DNA of 64,000 bases, from the NCBI RefSeq assembly GCF_006517235.1, contig NZ_CP041188.1:2356001-2420000 (forward strand), in the 5' to 3' direction. Made by a program: the position numbers and the translations under genes. Under the pieces are notes generated by a model, which saw only the letters and a list, made by a program, of their open reading frames with translations, searched no databases and was not told where the DNA came from. Every line of letters begins with the position of its first letter. Position 1 is the first letter of the stretch. Shown in pieces: positions 56,082-64,000 of this stretch. This DNA comes from Pseudarthrobacter sp. NIBRBAC000502772 (lineage in GTDB: Bacteria > Actinomycetota > Actinomycetes > Actinomycetales > Micrococcaceae).

Positions 56082-57102
56082 TTAGAGCGTGCGGTAGGCC
56101 TGCGTCTTATTGGTGGCCCATCCCGCGACGAGTCCGCAGCCGAGCATCTGGCTCATCAGACGGGCGAGACGGTAGTCCGGGTCGAAAGACCGGGCGAGGT
56201 CCATCAGGTCGGACGCGAAGGATCCTTTGCCCTTCCACCAAGCGATGCACCCGAGAACCGTCAGCGGGGCTGCGGCATGCTTCGGCGCCGCGACGGAATA
56301 GAGCTGCCGCAGCAGTGCTTCGGCGGTGTCGATCCGGTCCCAATCCGGCGCAGCGTCGGATTCACCGAACAGGACGAGTTCCATGGGCAGGTCCAGGCCG
56401 GGCATGTCGGCGAGGAGCCTGTCCCTGAGTTCCGGACTTTGTACGTGGGCGAGCACTTGGGCGAGCTGCGCCGTCGTCGGTTCCTCCTTGTTGTCGAGGA
56501 GACTGGACCAGAGGCCGCGGGCTGCGGCTGTCCGCTGTGCGGGGCCTTGGGCCACTACGGTCTTGAGGTGGGTTTCGACGTCGGCGGTGAACTCGGGCGT
56601 GACGGTTCGGCTGGGAGGGCGAGGGCAAGGCGGTCGTGGATCTGGCTGCCGCGGATGATGAGTTCGGCGTTGAGCACGCTCGACTGGACAGTAGTAAGCG
56701 GGATGTCCGGGCCGTAAGAAACGGGGTGGATCCTGAACTCGGCGATGGACGAGGGTCAACAATCCAGCCAGCCTCGATCGGCATCCCAGCCAAGGCCAGT
56801 TGCTGCGCGAGTGCTTCGATGAGGGGGCCGAAGAGGGCCTCACTGTCGCTGTCGCGGGTGGTGTTGGTGAAGATCGCGAAGACGGCCGCCGTCGCGTCCT
56901 GGTCGCTACGGAGGTAGCCGCCGACTTTTCGTGCGTACATGTGGGCGTGGTCGGATGCGGAGGGCAAGTCCAGTCGGAGGGTTGCGCCCATCCGACTGTC
57001 CTGGAGTGTGATGCAGACCAGGCTTTCGTAGGGCCAGTAGCCGAGGCTGTGGCCGATGAGGCTGACAAGGTCGGCCGGTGTGGTGATGTGCAGGGTGTCC
57101 AT
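56082..57102 (-). pseudogene. DUF4192 protein, two frameshifts
   Basis: From ATG 57102 the minus strand reads 'LHITTPADLVSLIGHSLGYW', 'YESLVCITLQDSRMGATLRL' and 'ARKVGGYLRSDQDATAAVFA', the typical DUF4192 N-terminus. At about 56755 the frame moves to 'FRIHPVSYGPDIPLTTVQSS' and at about 56600 to 'PEFTADVETHLKTVVAQGPA', ending 'MLGCGLVAGWATNKTQAYRT' with a TAA at 56082-56084. Joined, this is a full-length family member of about 340 residues. DUF4192 is a widespread actinobacterial family without a known role. A degraded second copy lies at 690-860. Confidence 0.8.
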
Positions 57103-57444
57103 TGTGATCTCTCCTCAGTGGTTGGCAGGGCCTTTGGTTTGGCTTCTGCTCTGGTGGGGCCTTCTGGTAGAGGAATCACCGCTGGGTATGAGGGACCGGA
57201 GGGCAACCCGGGGGACCGGGCTGGGAGAGGAGATTGTTGTGAGGAAATAAGCGACGCAGGAGCGCCGAGGAACAATGTCCGGGGGAATGCCCGGCGCGTA
57301 GCGCGCGGGTTGCGTGCAGGGACCGCCCAGCGATGATGGGGGACCTGAAGGCACCGCTTGGGTTGTGGAACGTTACGCGGACTGGTTGGTGTCGTGTTCA
57401 CCGTTGACGGTGGACGCGTAGCTTGGTGGGTCTTCCTCCGCGGG

Positions 57445-57705
57445 TCAGACGTTGGAGAACGATATCGGCGGTGCGCTGCCATCGTCCGTCTGGATCCACT
57501 CCAGATAATCCGCCAGCGACATCATGCAGTAGTAGTCGCTGTAAGTCATCGGCCGGCTCCCGTCGCGGTGGACGTGCCAGGAGGAGACCATGATTACATG
57601 GCTATCCAAAGCTGCGTCCTGCGTCATACTGACGTTCTCGTGTGGGGGTCCGGCCGAATTTTGAGCAAGAGCGCTGAAATCTGAGGTGTTTTGATCGTAG
57701 AGCAT
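57445..57705 (-). CDS. small hypothetical protein
   Basis: An 86-residue protein with an excellent start: AGGAGG five to six bases before ATG 57705. It contains 'HVIMVSSWHVHRDGSRPMTY' and 'YYCMMSLADYLEWIQTDDGS', an acidic soluble protein with several aromatic residues. No family is recognised. It lies 342 bp upstream of the DUF4192 pseudogene on the same strand and could have been its neighbour in one unit. Confidence 0.6.
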   Translation of the reverse strand: MLYDQNTSDFSALAQNSAGPPHENVSMTQDAALDSHVIMVSSWHVHRDGSRPMTYSDYYCMMSLADYLEWIQTDDGSAPPISFSNV

Positions 57706-57809
57706 GTCGCCCTCCTGGTCAGGAGATCCTGGATGACCTCGATACCACTTTCATGGAGGTGACGCGCTCAGCTACATGACCGGCACCCAGTCAGTAGGCG
57801 AGTGCGCCG

Positions 57810-57938
57810 ACTAAGCCTTGATCCACCGATGGACTGGTGGGGTATCCCTGGGTGAGGTCTGGCTCCCTGAAATGACCGGGCATTCTCGGTTAAACCGCCG
57901 ACAGGCATCCGATCAGCATCGGTGGATCAAGGCTTAGT
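57810..57938. repeat. MITE-like 129-bp element with 22-bp perfect inverted repeats
   Basis: ACTAAGCCTTGATCCACCGATG (22 bases, 57810-57831) is repeated in exact inverse complement at 57917-57938, with 85 bases between and no coding capacity. No flanking target duplication is evident. The structure fits a non-autonomous IS derivative mobilised in trans, or a very large stem-loop. Confidence 0.7.
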
Positions 57939-58537
57939 TGGAGCCGGCCCTGAGCCGAGAACTGCCAATCCCGTCACACCTTCCATGTCCGGGCCGACTG
58001 GTACGCACCTCGGCTGTCCCCAGAGCCGCCGCTGGCAGGCTGGAAGCCGTAACGACGCTGATAACCACCTATGTCGCGTTGTTGTTTCGCACTCCAGATA
58101 TCGCCCCGGTAGGAGGGGAAGTACTGGCGACCGATAGGTGGGCGGCCAGTTGGTGTGGTCTCGGGCTACATAGTAGTGGAACTCCAGACGATCGCGTTCG
58201 CCGCAATTAGGCCGGAAACTCAACTTCTACGTCGCCCTCGTTGCAAGCAGACCCTCAATGTGCTGTCTCATTTGGGAGACGGCCCGGAGGTTCGCCAGGT
58301 CTAGCTGCGCAGAGGAGCTGCAGCCGTAGACGATTTGGGCGTGGATGGAAATTGTCGAACAGCTCCTTCCCGAGGACGCGTCCCGCCGTGAGGACAGCCA
58401 GGAAGTCGCTAGGACTGGCCGTCAGTGAAGCGCGGCTGGACGTGGATCGATAATGGGCACATCAATTTGATGACCCTGCGAGTGGGGTATGCCACGTGGC
58501 TGGCTGTTTCTGAGATCGCGAGCCTCAGTGAGAAGGC
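57939..58537. other. gap without a supported gene
   Basis: No frame on either strand shows a family motif or a good start. It links the MITE-like repeat to the integrase scrap. Confidence 0.4.
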
Positions 58538-58804
58538 GTGCAGGAAGTCCCAGCCACGGGACCAGGTCAAGCGGCGGGCAATATCCCAAATGGTCGATGC
58601 TCTTCCATCACCTGGAGGACCTCGCGGGAGCGATCGCGGTTGTGTTGGGAGCACATCGACGTTCTGGTTCGGCCTTCCGTTGGCACGGTGCACACGTATC
58701 AGACCATGTTGAGGCTGCACATCGCCGACGTCATTGGGCATATCCCAGTGGACAAGCTTCACTACCGGCACCTGACGTACTGGATCGTCCGGTGGCATGG
58801 GTGA
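58538..58804 (+). pseudogene. tyrosine integrase N-terminal (SAM-like) scrap
   Basis: The segment at about 58665-58800 reads 'VGTVHTYQTMLRLHIADVIG' and 'HIPVDKLHYRHLTYWI', the core-binding SAM-like domain of phage-type tyrosine recombinases. It stops at 58802-58804 without the catalytic domain (R-H-R-Y). It is probably the relic of the enzyme that integrated an element into the tRNA-Leu site at 55.2 kb. Confidence 0.6.
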
Positions 58805-59324
58805 ACGGGTGAAGGTGCGCGGGCCGAGTCCCGCGAAGGGGCAAAGGCTCCAGAGGATCGTGCGCCGCTGCGAAGCGGGCCAGCAACGAGATCGGGCCGG
58901 ACTGCCTGGACCCTGACTGGGCGGGAGGTCCGCCTGCGCGGCACCGGCTCTTAAAGCGAGACGGAATTCTACGTAACAGGACGAGCCGCGGGAATCTACA
59001 GGTGGGAGGGCGACGCATACGATCATCTGAGCGACGACGGCGACGACGTTCCCAAGACGCTCGCACCCGCGGACCTCCGCTGGCCGCTGCAGCCGGTGCG
59101 GTAGCAATGAGGCGCACAGCGAGGTTCGCAGGTTCCCCGGCAAAGTCACGGACATGACGGGAACATGCGAGCTCTTGACACCGGTGCCCCGGGGAATCAC
59201 GCTGGGGTGAGGGTACGCCGCGGAAGTTTCGTGGGCGCGATGCCCGGGAGACGGAGGCGAAACTCCGTCCTCTCAGCTGGACCCGTCAAAGCTGAAGCCG
59301 GGTGCCCTGGTAAGGAAAACTGCA
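58805..59324. other. gap without a supported gene
   Basis: A plus-strand tail at about 58995-59104 ('RWEGDAYDHLSDDGDDVPKT', ending in TAG) looks like the end of a lost gene. The last 15 bases carry the AAGGAA ribosome-binding site of the trehalose-phosphatase/GH15 gene. Confidence 0.4.
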
Positions 59325-61967
59325 ATGACGACTCCTGTTAATCGGTCGGTGACGAATTCCGCTCTGCTGACCACCTCGCTTCCGCAGGGCCTGCTCAGGG
59401 CGCTGATCCGGTCGGATACCGCGGGTGAGGGATTGTCGCCGCTGCTCGTGTCCGAGCTGAAAGTCTTGGCCCGCACCCCGAACTTGCTGGTGGCCTGTAA
59501 CTACGGGGGGACACTCTCCGACGCCGAGGGGACCTCCCTGGTGACCTTGCCAGTGGGCAGCGCGGCGGTTGCCCTCAGGGCCTTGGCGGCGTTGCCCAAT
59601 ACCCACGCGGCCGTGATCTCCGGCCGTTCCCTGCGGGACCTGGCCGCCGTGTCGCGGCTGCCGGCGGAGGTCCTCCTGGTGGGTTCGCACGGTGCCGAGT
59701 TCGACATGGCATTCGCCTACAGCCAGCCACCGGGCACCACGGCCGTCCTTCATGACGTCCGCGCTGCCCTCACTGAGGTAGTGAGAGCCGAAAAAGACTT
59801 CAGGATCGAAAGGATTGAGAGGAAACCCTTGGCGGTGGCCCTTCGCCTGATTGCGCTGGCGCCGGACGTGGTTGCCAGGTTGACCGCCAAAGCGGAGCAG
59901 ATCGCCAAGGACCACGGGCTGTACTTCATCGTGGACGGCTCCGTCCTGGACCTGTCCGTCGTGGAACCGTCCAAGGGCCATGCACTGGAACGCTTGCGGT
60001 CCGAGCTGGGTATCAGTGCCGCGCTGTATGCCGGAGACGGACCCAGTGATGAGTTCGCGCTCGCCACGCTGCGCGGTCCCGACCTGGGTCTGCGGGTGGG
60101 GGAAGGACCTGCCCCGGACGGACACCGGGTACGTGATCCGGAAGCCTTCGCCATGGTTCTGGCTGTGCTGTTCGAGCTGCGCCGTGCCTGGCTGTTCGGA
60201 GAGGACGCCGTCGGCCTGGAACGGCACTCCCTGCTGGGCGATGGGTCCTCGACTGCCCTGGTCACCCCGGACGCCAAGATCTGCTGGATGACCCACCCGC
60301 TGCCTGATTCGGGTTCGCTCTTTGCGCACATCCTCGGCGGGGATGCCGCCGGCCATTTCAGTGTGGAGCCTCTGAATACATCCCGGGTGCTCGGGCAGCG
60401 CTATGTCGACAACACGATGATTGTGGAGACCCGCTGGGCGGATGTCACGGTTACCGACTACCTCGAACAGTCAGGCTCCGGCATTACTAACCTGGTGCGG
60501 GTGCTCTCCGGAACGGGTGCGGCCAGAATCGTCTTCGCGCCCCGGCCGGACTATACCAATGCCCCGTTCAGCATGGAGGTACGGGGCAGTGAGCTGCATG
60601 TACTCGGCACATCCGATCCCATCGTTTTGCACGCACCGGGGGTCGGCTTTTCGGTCAGCACCGACGGCCGCCATGCCACTGCGACGGCGGAGGTGAACCT
60701 GCGCAACGGACCGGTGGTCCTGAACCTGCGGTGCGGGGATACGGATCATTTTGTGCTGGATCCCGCCGGTGAAGCGGACCGCCGCGCCGCCGTCGCGGCC
60801 CGGTCCCGGGAGTGGGTGCGCAAGCTGGAGCTGCCCACGGTCAAGCCCTCGCTTGTCAGACGCTCCGCACTGGTGCTGCGGGCCATGGTGCACGAACCGA
60901 CCGGAGGAGTGCTGGCGGCCCCCACCACCTCGCTGCCCGAAGGAATCGGGGGAATCCGCAACTGGGATTACCGGTACTGCTGGCTCCGGGACGGATCCAT
61001 GACCGTGAAGGCACTGGTCGATCTGGGCTCCACGCAGGAGGCCGAGGGCTTCCTGCGCTGGCTCGGCGGCATCCTGGAAAAGGCTCCCGGCCCCGAGTGG
61101 CTGCACCCGCTGTATTCCGTGTCCGGGAACTCCATGGCCACCGAAGCCACCATCGAAAGCCTTCCCGGCTATGCCGGGTCACGCCCGGTGCGGATCGGCA
61201 ACGCGGCGGACCACCAGGTGCAGCTGGACGTCTTCGGCCCGATCGCGGATCTGATCCACGGGCTCAGCGAACGCCACGGGTGGCTGACCGATTTCGAGTG
61301 GGAGCTGCTGGGGCAGATGGCCGGGGCGGTGATGGCCCGCTGGCAGGAGCCGGACCACGGGATCTGGGAGGCCCGCCGCCCGCCGCGGCACCACGTCTAC
61401 ACGAAGGTGATGTGCTGGGTGACCCTGGACCGGGCCCTGCGCACCGCCGCCCGCCACGGCCGCATACCCGACCCGCGGTGGGAAACCGTCGCCGCCACCA
61501 TCCGGGAGGAGGTCCTGCGGAAGGGCTGGGACGAGGAGGAGGCGTCGTACACGGTGGCCTACGACAGCCCGGACCTGGACGCCGCGGTGCTGCATATCGG
61601 CCTGTCCGGCCTGCTGGACGTGGATGACCGGCGGTTCATGAAGACGGTGAGCGCCGTCGAACGGGTGCTGCGGGTGGGGCCCACGGTCTTCCGCTACCGG
61701 TACGACGACGGGCTGCCGGGCATGGAGGGCGGCTTCCACATCTGCACGACCTGGCTGATCGAGGCATATGTGGCCGTCGGGCGCCTTGACGATGCCCGGG
61801 AACTGTTCGGCCAGCTGGTGAATCTGGTCGGGCCCACCGGGCTTTTGCCCGAAGAGTACGACCCGGGGACGGAAACACACCTGGGCAACCATCCGCAGGC
61901 CTATTCGCACCTGGGCCTGATCCGGTGCGCCCAGCGGCTGGACCGGCACCAGGTTCAGGAGAGCTAG
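59325..61967 (+). CDS. trehalose-6-phosphate phosphatase-like / GH15 fusion, HAD motif I degenerate
   Basis: An 880-residue two-domain protein. Residues about 35-285 are an OtsB-type HAD phosphatase ('AAVISGRSLRDLAAVSRLPA', 'LVGSHGAEFD', 'AGDGPSDEFALATLRG'), but motif I, normally DYDGT, reads NYGGT at residues 59-63, so both catalytic Asp residues are missing. Residues about 300-870 are a glycoside hydrolase family 15 domain ('GIRNWDYRYCWLRDGSMTVK', 'LLPEEYDPGTETHLGNHPQA'), the class of glucoamylases and actinobacterial trehalases. Such fusions occur in actinobacteria and tie trehalose phosphate removal to trehalose or glucan hydrolysis; here only the hydrolase part looks catalytic. No signal peptide, so it is cytosolic. 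ATG 59325 follows AAGGAA. Confidence 0.85.
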   Translation: MTTPVNRSVTNSALLTTSLPQGLLRALIRSDTAGEGLSPLLVSELKVLARTPNLLVACNYGGTLSDAEGTSLVTLPVGSAAVALRALAALPNTHAAVISGRSLRDLAAVSRLPAEVLLVGSHGAEFDMAFAYSQPPGTTAVLHDVRAALTEVVRAEKDFRIERIERKPLAVALRLIALAPDVVARLTAKAEQIAKDHGLYFIVDGSVLDLSVVEPSKGHALERLRSELGISAALYAGDGPSDEFALATLRGPDLGLRVGEGPAPDGHRVRDPEAFAMVLAVLFELRRAWLFGEDAVGLERHSLLGDGSSTALVTPDAKICWMTHPLPDSGSLFAHILGGDAAGHFSVEPLNTSRVLGQRYVDNTMIVETRWADVTVTDYLEQSGSGITNLVRVLSGTGAARIVFAPRPDYTNAPFSMEVRGSELHVLGTSDPIVLHAPGVGFSVSTDGRHATATAEVNLRNGPVVLNLRCGDTDHFVLDPAGEADRRAAVAARSREWVRKLELPTVKPSLVRRSALVLRAMVHEPTGGVLAAPTTSLPEGIGGIRNWDYRYCWLRDGSMTVKALVDLGSTQEAEGFLRWLGGILEKAPGPEWLHPLYSVSGNSMATEATIESLPGYAGSRPVRIGNAADHQVQLDVFGPIADLIHGLSERHGWLTDFEWELLGQMAGAVMARWQEPDHGIWEARRPPRHHVYTKVMCWVTLDRALRTAARHGRIPDPRWETVAATIREEVLRKGWDEEEASYTVAYDSPDLDAAVLHIGLSGLLDVDDRRFMKTVSAVERVLRVGPTVFRYRYDDGLPGMEGGFHICTTWLIEAYVAVGRLDDARELFGQLVNLVGPTGLLPEEYDPGTETHLGNHPQAYSHLGLIRCAQRLDRHQVQES

Positions 61968-62321
61968 TGCAGCGGCCCGGCAACACCTGCCGCCGGCACG
62001 ACCCTTGGCAGAGGGATTCAGATGAGCTTCCCAGCGCCCGGTTCGGGCGCTTCGTACATTCGGAAAAGTTCGCCGGTCACCATTCCATCTTGCCTGCACG
62101 GACCGACGATGGAACAGTCTGTTCCGGTCTACGCCGGTGTTTCCTTGGTGCCTTCGAGCCCGCAGATGAGCCTGGTGTTGGAAGACTTCCACGGGTTTCG
62201 TGGATTGTTGCTTCGAGCACGAGCGTCAGACTCCAAATTTGCCCTGTCTTCCCCAGAACAGCACCAAGGGCTTCGGCGGCGTGGGTCGCTGCAGCCGTCG
62301 CTGCTCGCAAAGGAGAAGGAC
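61968..62321. other. gap, probably includes the left end of an IS110 element
   Basis: There is no gene here. The last part carries the purine-rich ribosome-binding site AAGGAGAAGG (62310-62319) of the IS110 transposase. IS110 elements lack clear inverted repeats, so the left border cannot be placed. Confidence 0.4.
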
Positions 62322-63095
62322 ATGGAAGTGCTGCACTATCGGTGCTCGGGGATGGACATCAGCAAACGGGACGCGAAAGTCTGTGTGCGCGTCCCGGGCG
62401 CCAGACAAAACACGTTTACAAAGGTCATCACCGTCACCGGTGCCACGACCCACGACATCCTTGAACTGCGAGACGACCTGGTTGCCGAAGAGGTCACCTT
62501 GGTGGTGATGGAGGCGACCAGCGACTACTGGAAACCCTTCTACTACCTACTCGATCCGGTGCTGAACGTGATCCTGGTCAACGCCCGGCACGCGAGAAAT
62601 CTCCCCGGTCGCAAAACGGATGTTTCTGACGCCCAGTGGCTTGCCGAACTCGGCGCCCACGGTCTCGTCAGGGCCTCCTTCGTGCGGGAACATATCCGTC
62701 AGCTACGTGACCTCACCAGGTCCCGAACCATCTTCGTCGCCGAGACAAGCCGAGAGATTCAACGCGTCGAGAAACTGCTCGAAGACGCCAACATCAAAAT
62801 CTCATCCGTCGCGACACGCACACTCGGCGTTTCCGGCCGGGCCATGCTTGAAGCCCTCATCGCCGGCGCACGTGACCCACTGCTATTGGCAGATCTTGCC
62901 CGTGGACGGCTCAAAAATAGAACAGCCCACAGCTCGCTGAAGCCCTCGATGGCCGGTTCAACGACCGCCACGCCTACGCAGCATAGATACACCTGGACCA
63001 TATCGATTCGCTCAACCAGCGGATCATCAGCCTCAGCGACCGCATCGATAATCGACGAACGGCTGGGAGGTGGTGACAACGACGGCGCTACGTAG
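62322..63095 (+). pseudogene. IS110-family transposase, C-terminal part lost
   Basis: ATG 62322 opens 'CSGMDISKRDAKVCVRVPGA'. The DEDD nuclease residues are visible: 'GMD', 'LVVMEATSDYW' and 'ARHARNLPGRKTDVSDAQWL'. The conserved helix 'LRDLTRSRTIFVAETSREIQ' follows. Near 62920 a frameshift occurs (the neighbouring frame continues 'LAEALDGRFNDRH' to a TAG) and the C-terminal Transposase_20 domain with its Ser is absent. After about 63070 the sequence belongs to a hydrolase gene. The element is inactive. Confidence 0.8.
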
Positions 63096-63198
63096 AGTCG
63101 TTCTTGGTCCGGCATCGGCGGCTGTTACCGGGGGAGTAGCAGCATCACTGGGTGCCGCATACTTTGCGCGGCAGGTGGTCGTGCCCAAGAGTACTTGA
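63074..63198 (+). pseudogene. N-terminal anchor remnant of the following hydrolase
   Basis: Frames here read 'TALRRVVLGPAS', then one frame over 'AVTGGVAASLGAAYFARQVV' and 'VPKST' to a TGA at 63196-63198. A hydrophobic helix ending in '-Y-F-A-R-x-V-V-x-P' is the usual N-terminus of this actinobacterial alpha/beta hydrolase group. A frameshift near 63118 and the TGA disconnect it from the catalytic part. Confidence 0.5.
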
Positions 63199-63240
63199 AG
63201 AGAGGATCTTCCTATCCGGAGGGTCTTTAGAGGCGCTGAT

Positions 63241-64000
63241 ATGTCGCTGTTGATCGAACTGCCCGCGACACGGCAGACAACGGCACCAGGCCGCTACAGC
63301 CTATGGTTTGCCAATGGCTCCGGCCATGCCTGCATTGGTCCGGTGACAGGAACGAATGGCACCGCGGGCACAGTTACGCGGGTAGTCGAACGAGTCGACG
63401 CCGGTTATCTGACGGCGGCAAGGTCTGGAATCTGGAGTGGGTACGTATTCTCCAGCCCTGACCAGCTTGGACTTCCATATACCGACGTTCAAATTCCTGT
63501 GGAGAACGGCGTCGCTCCGGCATGGAGGTTTGAACCCGCCAACAACTCGACTGCTTTTGGTGCCTGGGCAATACATGTCCACGGCATGGGAGGAACAAGA
63601 GCCGGAGCTCTTCGTGGTGTCCCAGTTGCCACTCGTCTGAGTTTCACACCTTTAGTTGTCACGTTTCGGAATGACGGCGAGGCGACTGCCTCAGCTGACG
63701 ACCGGCACATGCTGGGACAATCCGAATGGCTCGATGTCGAGGCCGCGTTAAAGTTCGCCATCGCCGAAGGCGCCCAGCGCATTGTGTTGTTCGGCTGGTC
63801 ACTGGGTGGATCCATTGCTCTCCGACTGGCCGACCTATCGGACTTCGGTGGCAATATTTCGGGGCTTGTTCTCGCTGCTCCAGTCCTTGACTGGACGAAG
63901 ACGTTGAGGTCAAACGCCTGCGCAAGCGGACTTCCAGGCCCGATCGCGTCGTTTGGGTTTGCGCATCATGCAGGCCGAGGGATTCCGGTGGGTGACAGGT
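63241..64000 (+). CDS. alpha/beta hydrolase, cut by the window end
   Basis: The open frame from ATG 63241 (GAGG 7 bases upstream) to the window edge encodes 253 residues of a serine hydrolase: 'TAPGRYSLWFANGSGHACIG', 'WAIHVHGMGGTRAGALRG' (oxyanion region), 'DVEAALKFAIAEGAQRIVLF' and the nucleophile elbow 'GWSLGGSIAL' (G-x-S-x-G). The catalytic Asp and His would lie beyond the window. Related actinobacterial proteins are membrane-anchored; here the anchor lies upstream behind a stop codon (63074-63198), so either the protein is now soluble and starts at 63241, or the gene is broken. The substrate is unknown. Confidence 0.7.
   Translation, partial: MSLLIELPATRQTTAPGRYSLWFANGSGHACIGPVTGTNGTAGTVTRVVERVDAGYLTAARSGIWSGYVFSSPDQLGLPYTDVQIPVENGVAPAWRFEPANNSTAFGAWAIHVHGMGGTRAGALRGVPVATRLSFTPLVVTFRNDGEATASADDRHMLGQSEWLDVEAALKFAIAEGAQRIVLFGWSLGGSIALRLADLSDFGGNISGLVLAAPVLDWTKTLRSNACASGLPGPIASFGFAHHAGRGIPVGDR

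Noticed and set aside
58409..59200. 263-codon minus-strand frame opposite the integrase scrap
   Set aside because: No domain signature; the recognisable integrase sequence is on the plus strand.

Overview
The window is high-GC actinobacterial DNA, most likely from the Arthrobacter/Pseudarthrobacter/Paenarthrobacter group (Micrococcaceae). Pointers are DUF2510, DUF4192 and Lsr2-type sequences, a trehalose-phosphatase/GH15 fusion, a SARP-type regulator, frequent GTG starts and actinobacterial ISL3, IS21 and IS110 relatives. The genus is an inference from family resemblance; no rRNA or housekeeping marker is present.

Left part (1-29 kb) is an accessory region full of wreckage: a DUF4192 remnant, an aldo/keto-reductase tail fused to an IS3 OrfA head, two identical ISL3 elements in opposite orientation (each with its own 8-bp target duplication), an IS110 gene broken by one of them and fused upstream to an Lsr2 N-terminus, an inverted IS701-like scrap and a heavily frameshifted IS21. 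Between these sit intact, less GC-rich genes of a defence-like type: an HD-domain/HSP90-type ATPase protein followed by a HEPN-like protein (2.2-6.6 kb), a membrane KAP NTPase (8.8-10.9 kb), and a large patatin-like lipase divergent from a multi-span membrane protein (16.6-23.1 kb).

Middle part (29.4-54.6 kb) is a compact extracellular contractile injection system (eCIS, Afp/PVC/MAC type) locus. A SARP-like regulator ends in a 16-bp perfect hairpin. It is followed by an almost gap-free operon, mostly with ATGA/GTGA stop-start overlaps: small protein, DUF4255 (Pvc16-type), unknown, sheath with a very large insertion, tube, second tube, DUF5908-like, LysM/CIS-tube, VgrG-like spike, PAAR tip, gp25, two J-type baseplate proteins, tail protein I-like, a coiled-coil structural protein, tape measure, AAA+ ATPase, a ~1,712-residue DUF4157-like giant protein that is the likely cargo, an LRR protein and a small helical protein. 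The PAAR and giant genes each need one base restored.

Right part (54.6-64 kb) returns to mosaic DNA: a TniQ-like scrap, a strong hairpin, the 3' end of a tRNA-Leu-like gene, a frameshifted DUF4192 gene, a small intact gene, a 129-bp MITE-like inverted repeat, a tyrosine-integrase scrap, an intact trehalose-phosphatase/GH15 gene with a degenerate HAD motif, a 3'-truncated IS110 transposase and an alpha/beta hydrolase with a damaged N-terminus that runs off the window.

Frameshifts in otherwise well-preserved genes are unusually common and several lie in C/G runs. Base-calling error and real decay cannot be told apart from the sequence alone.
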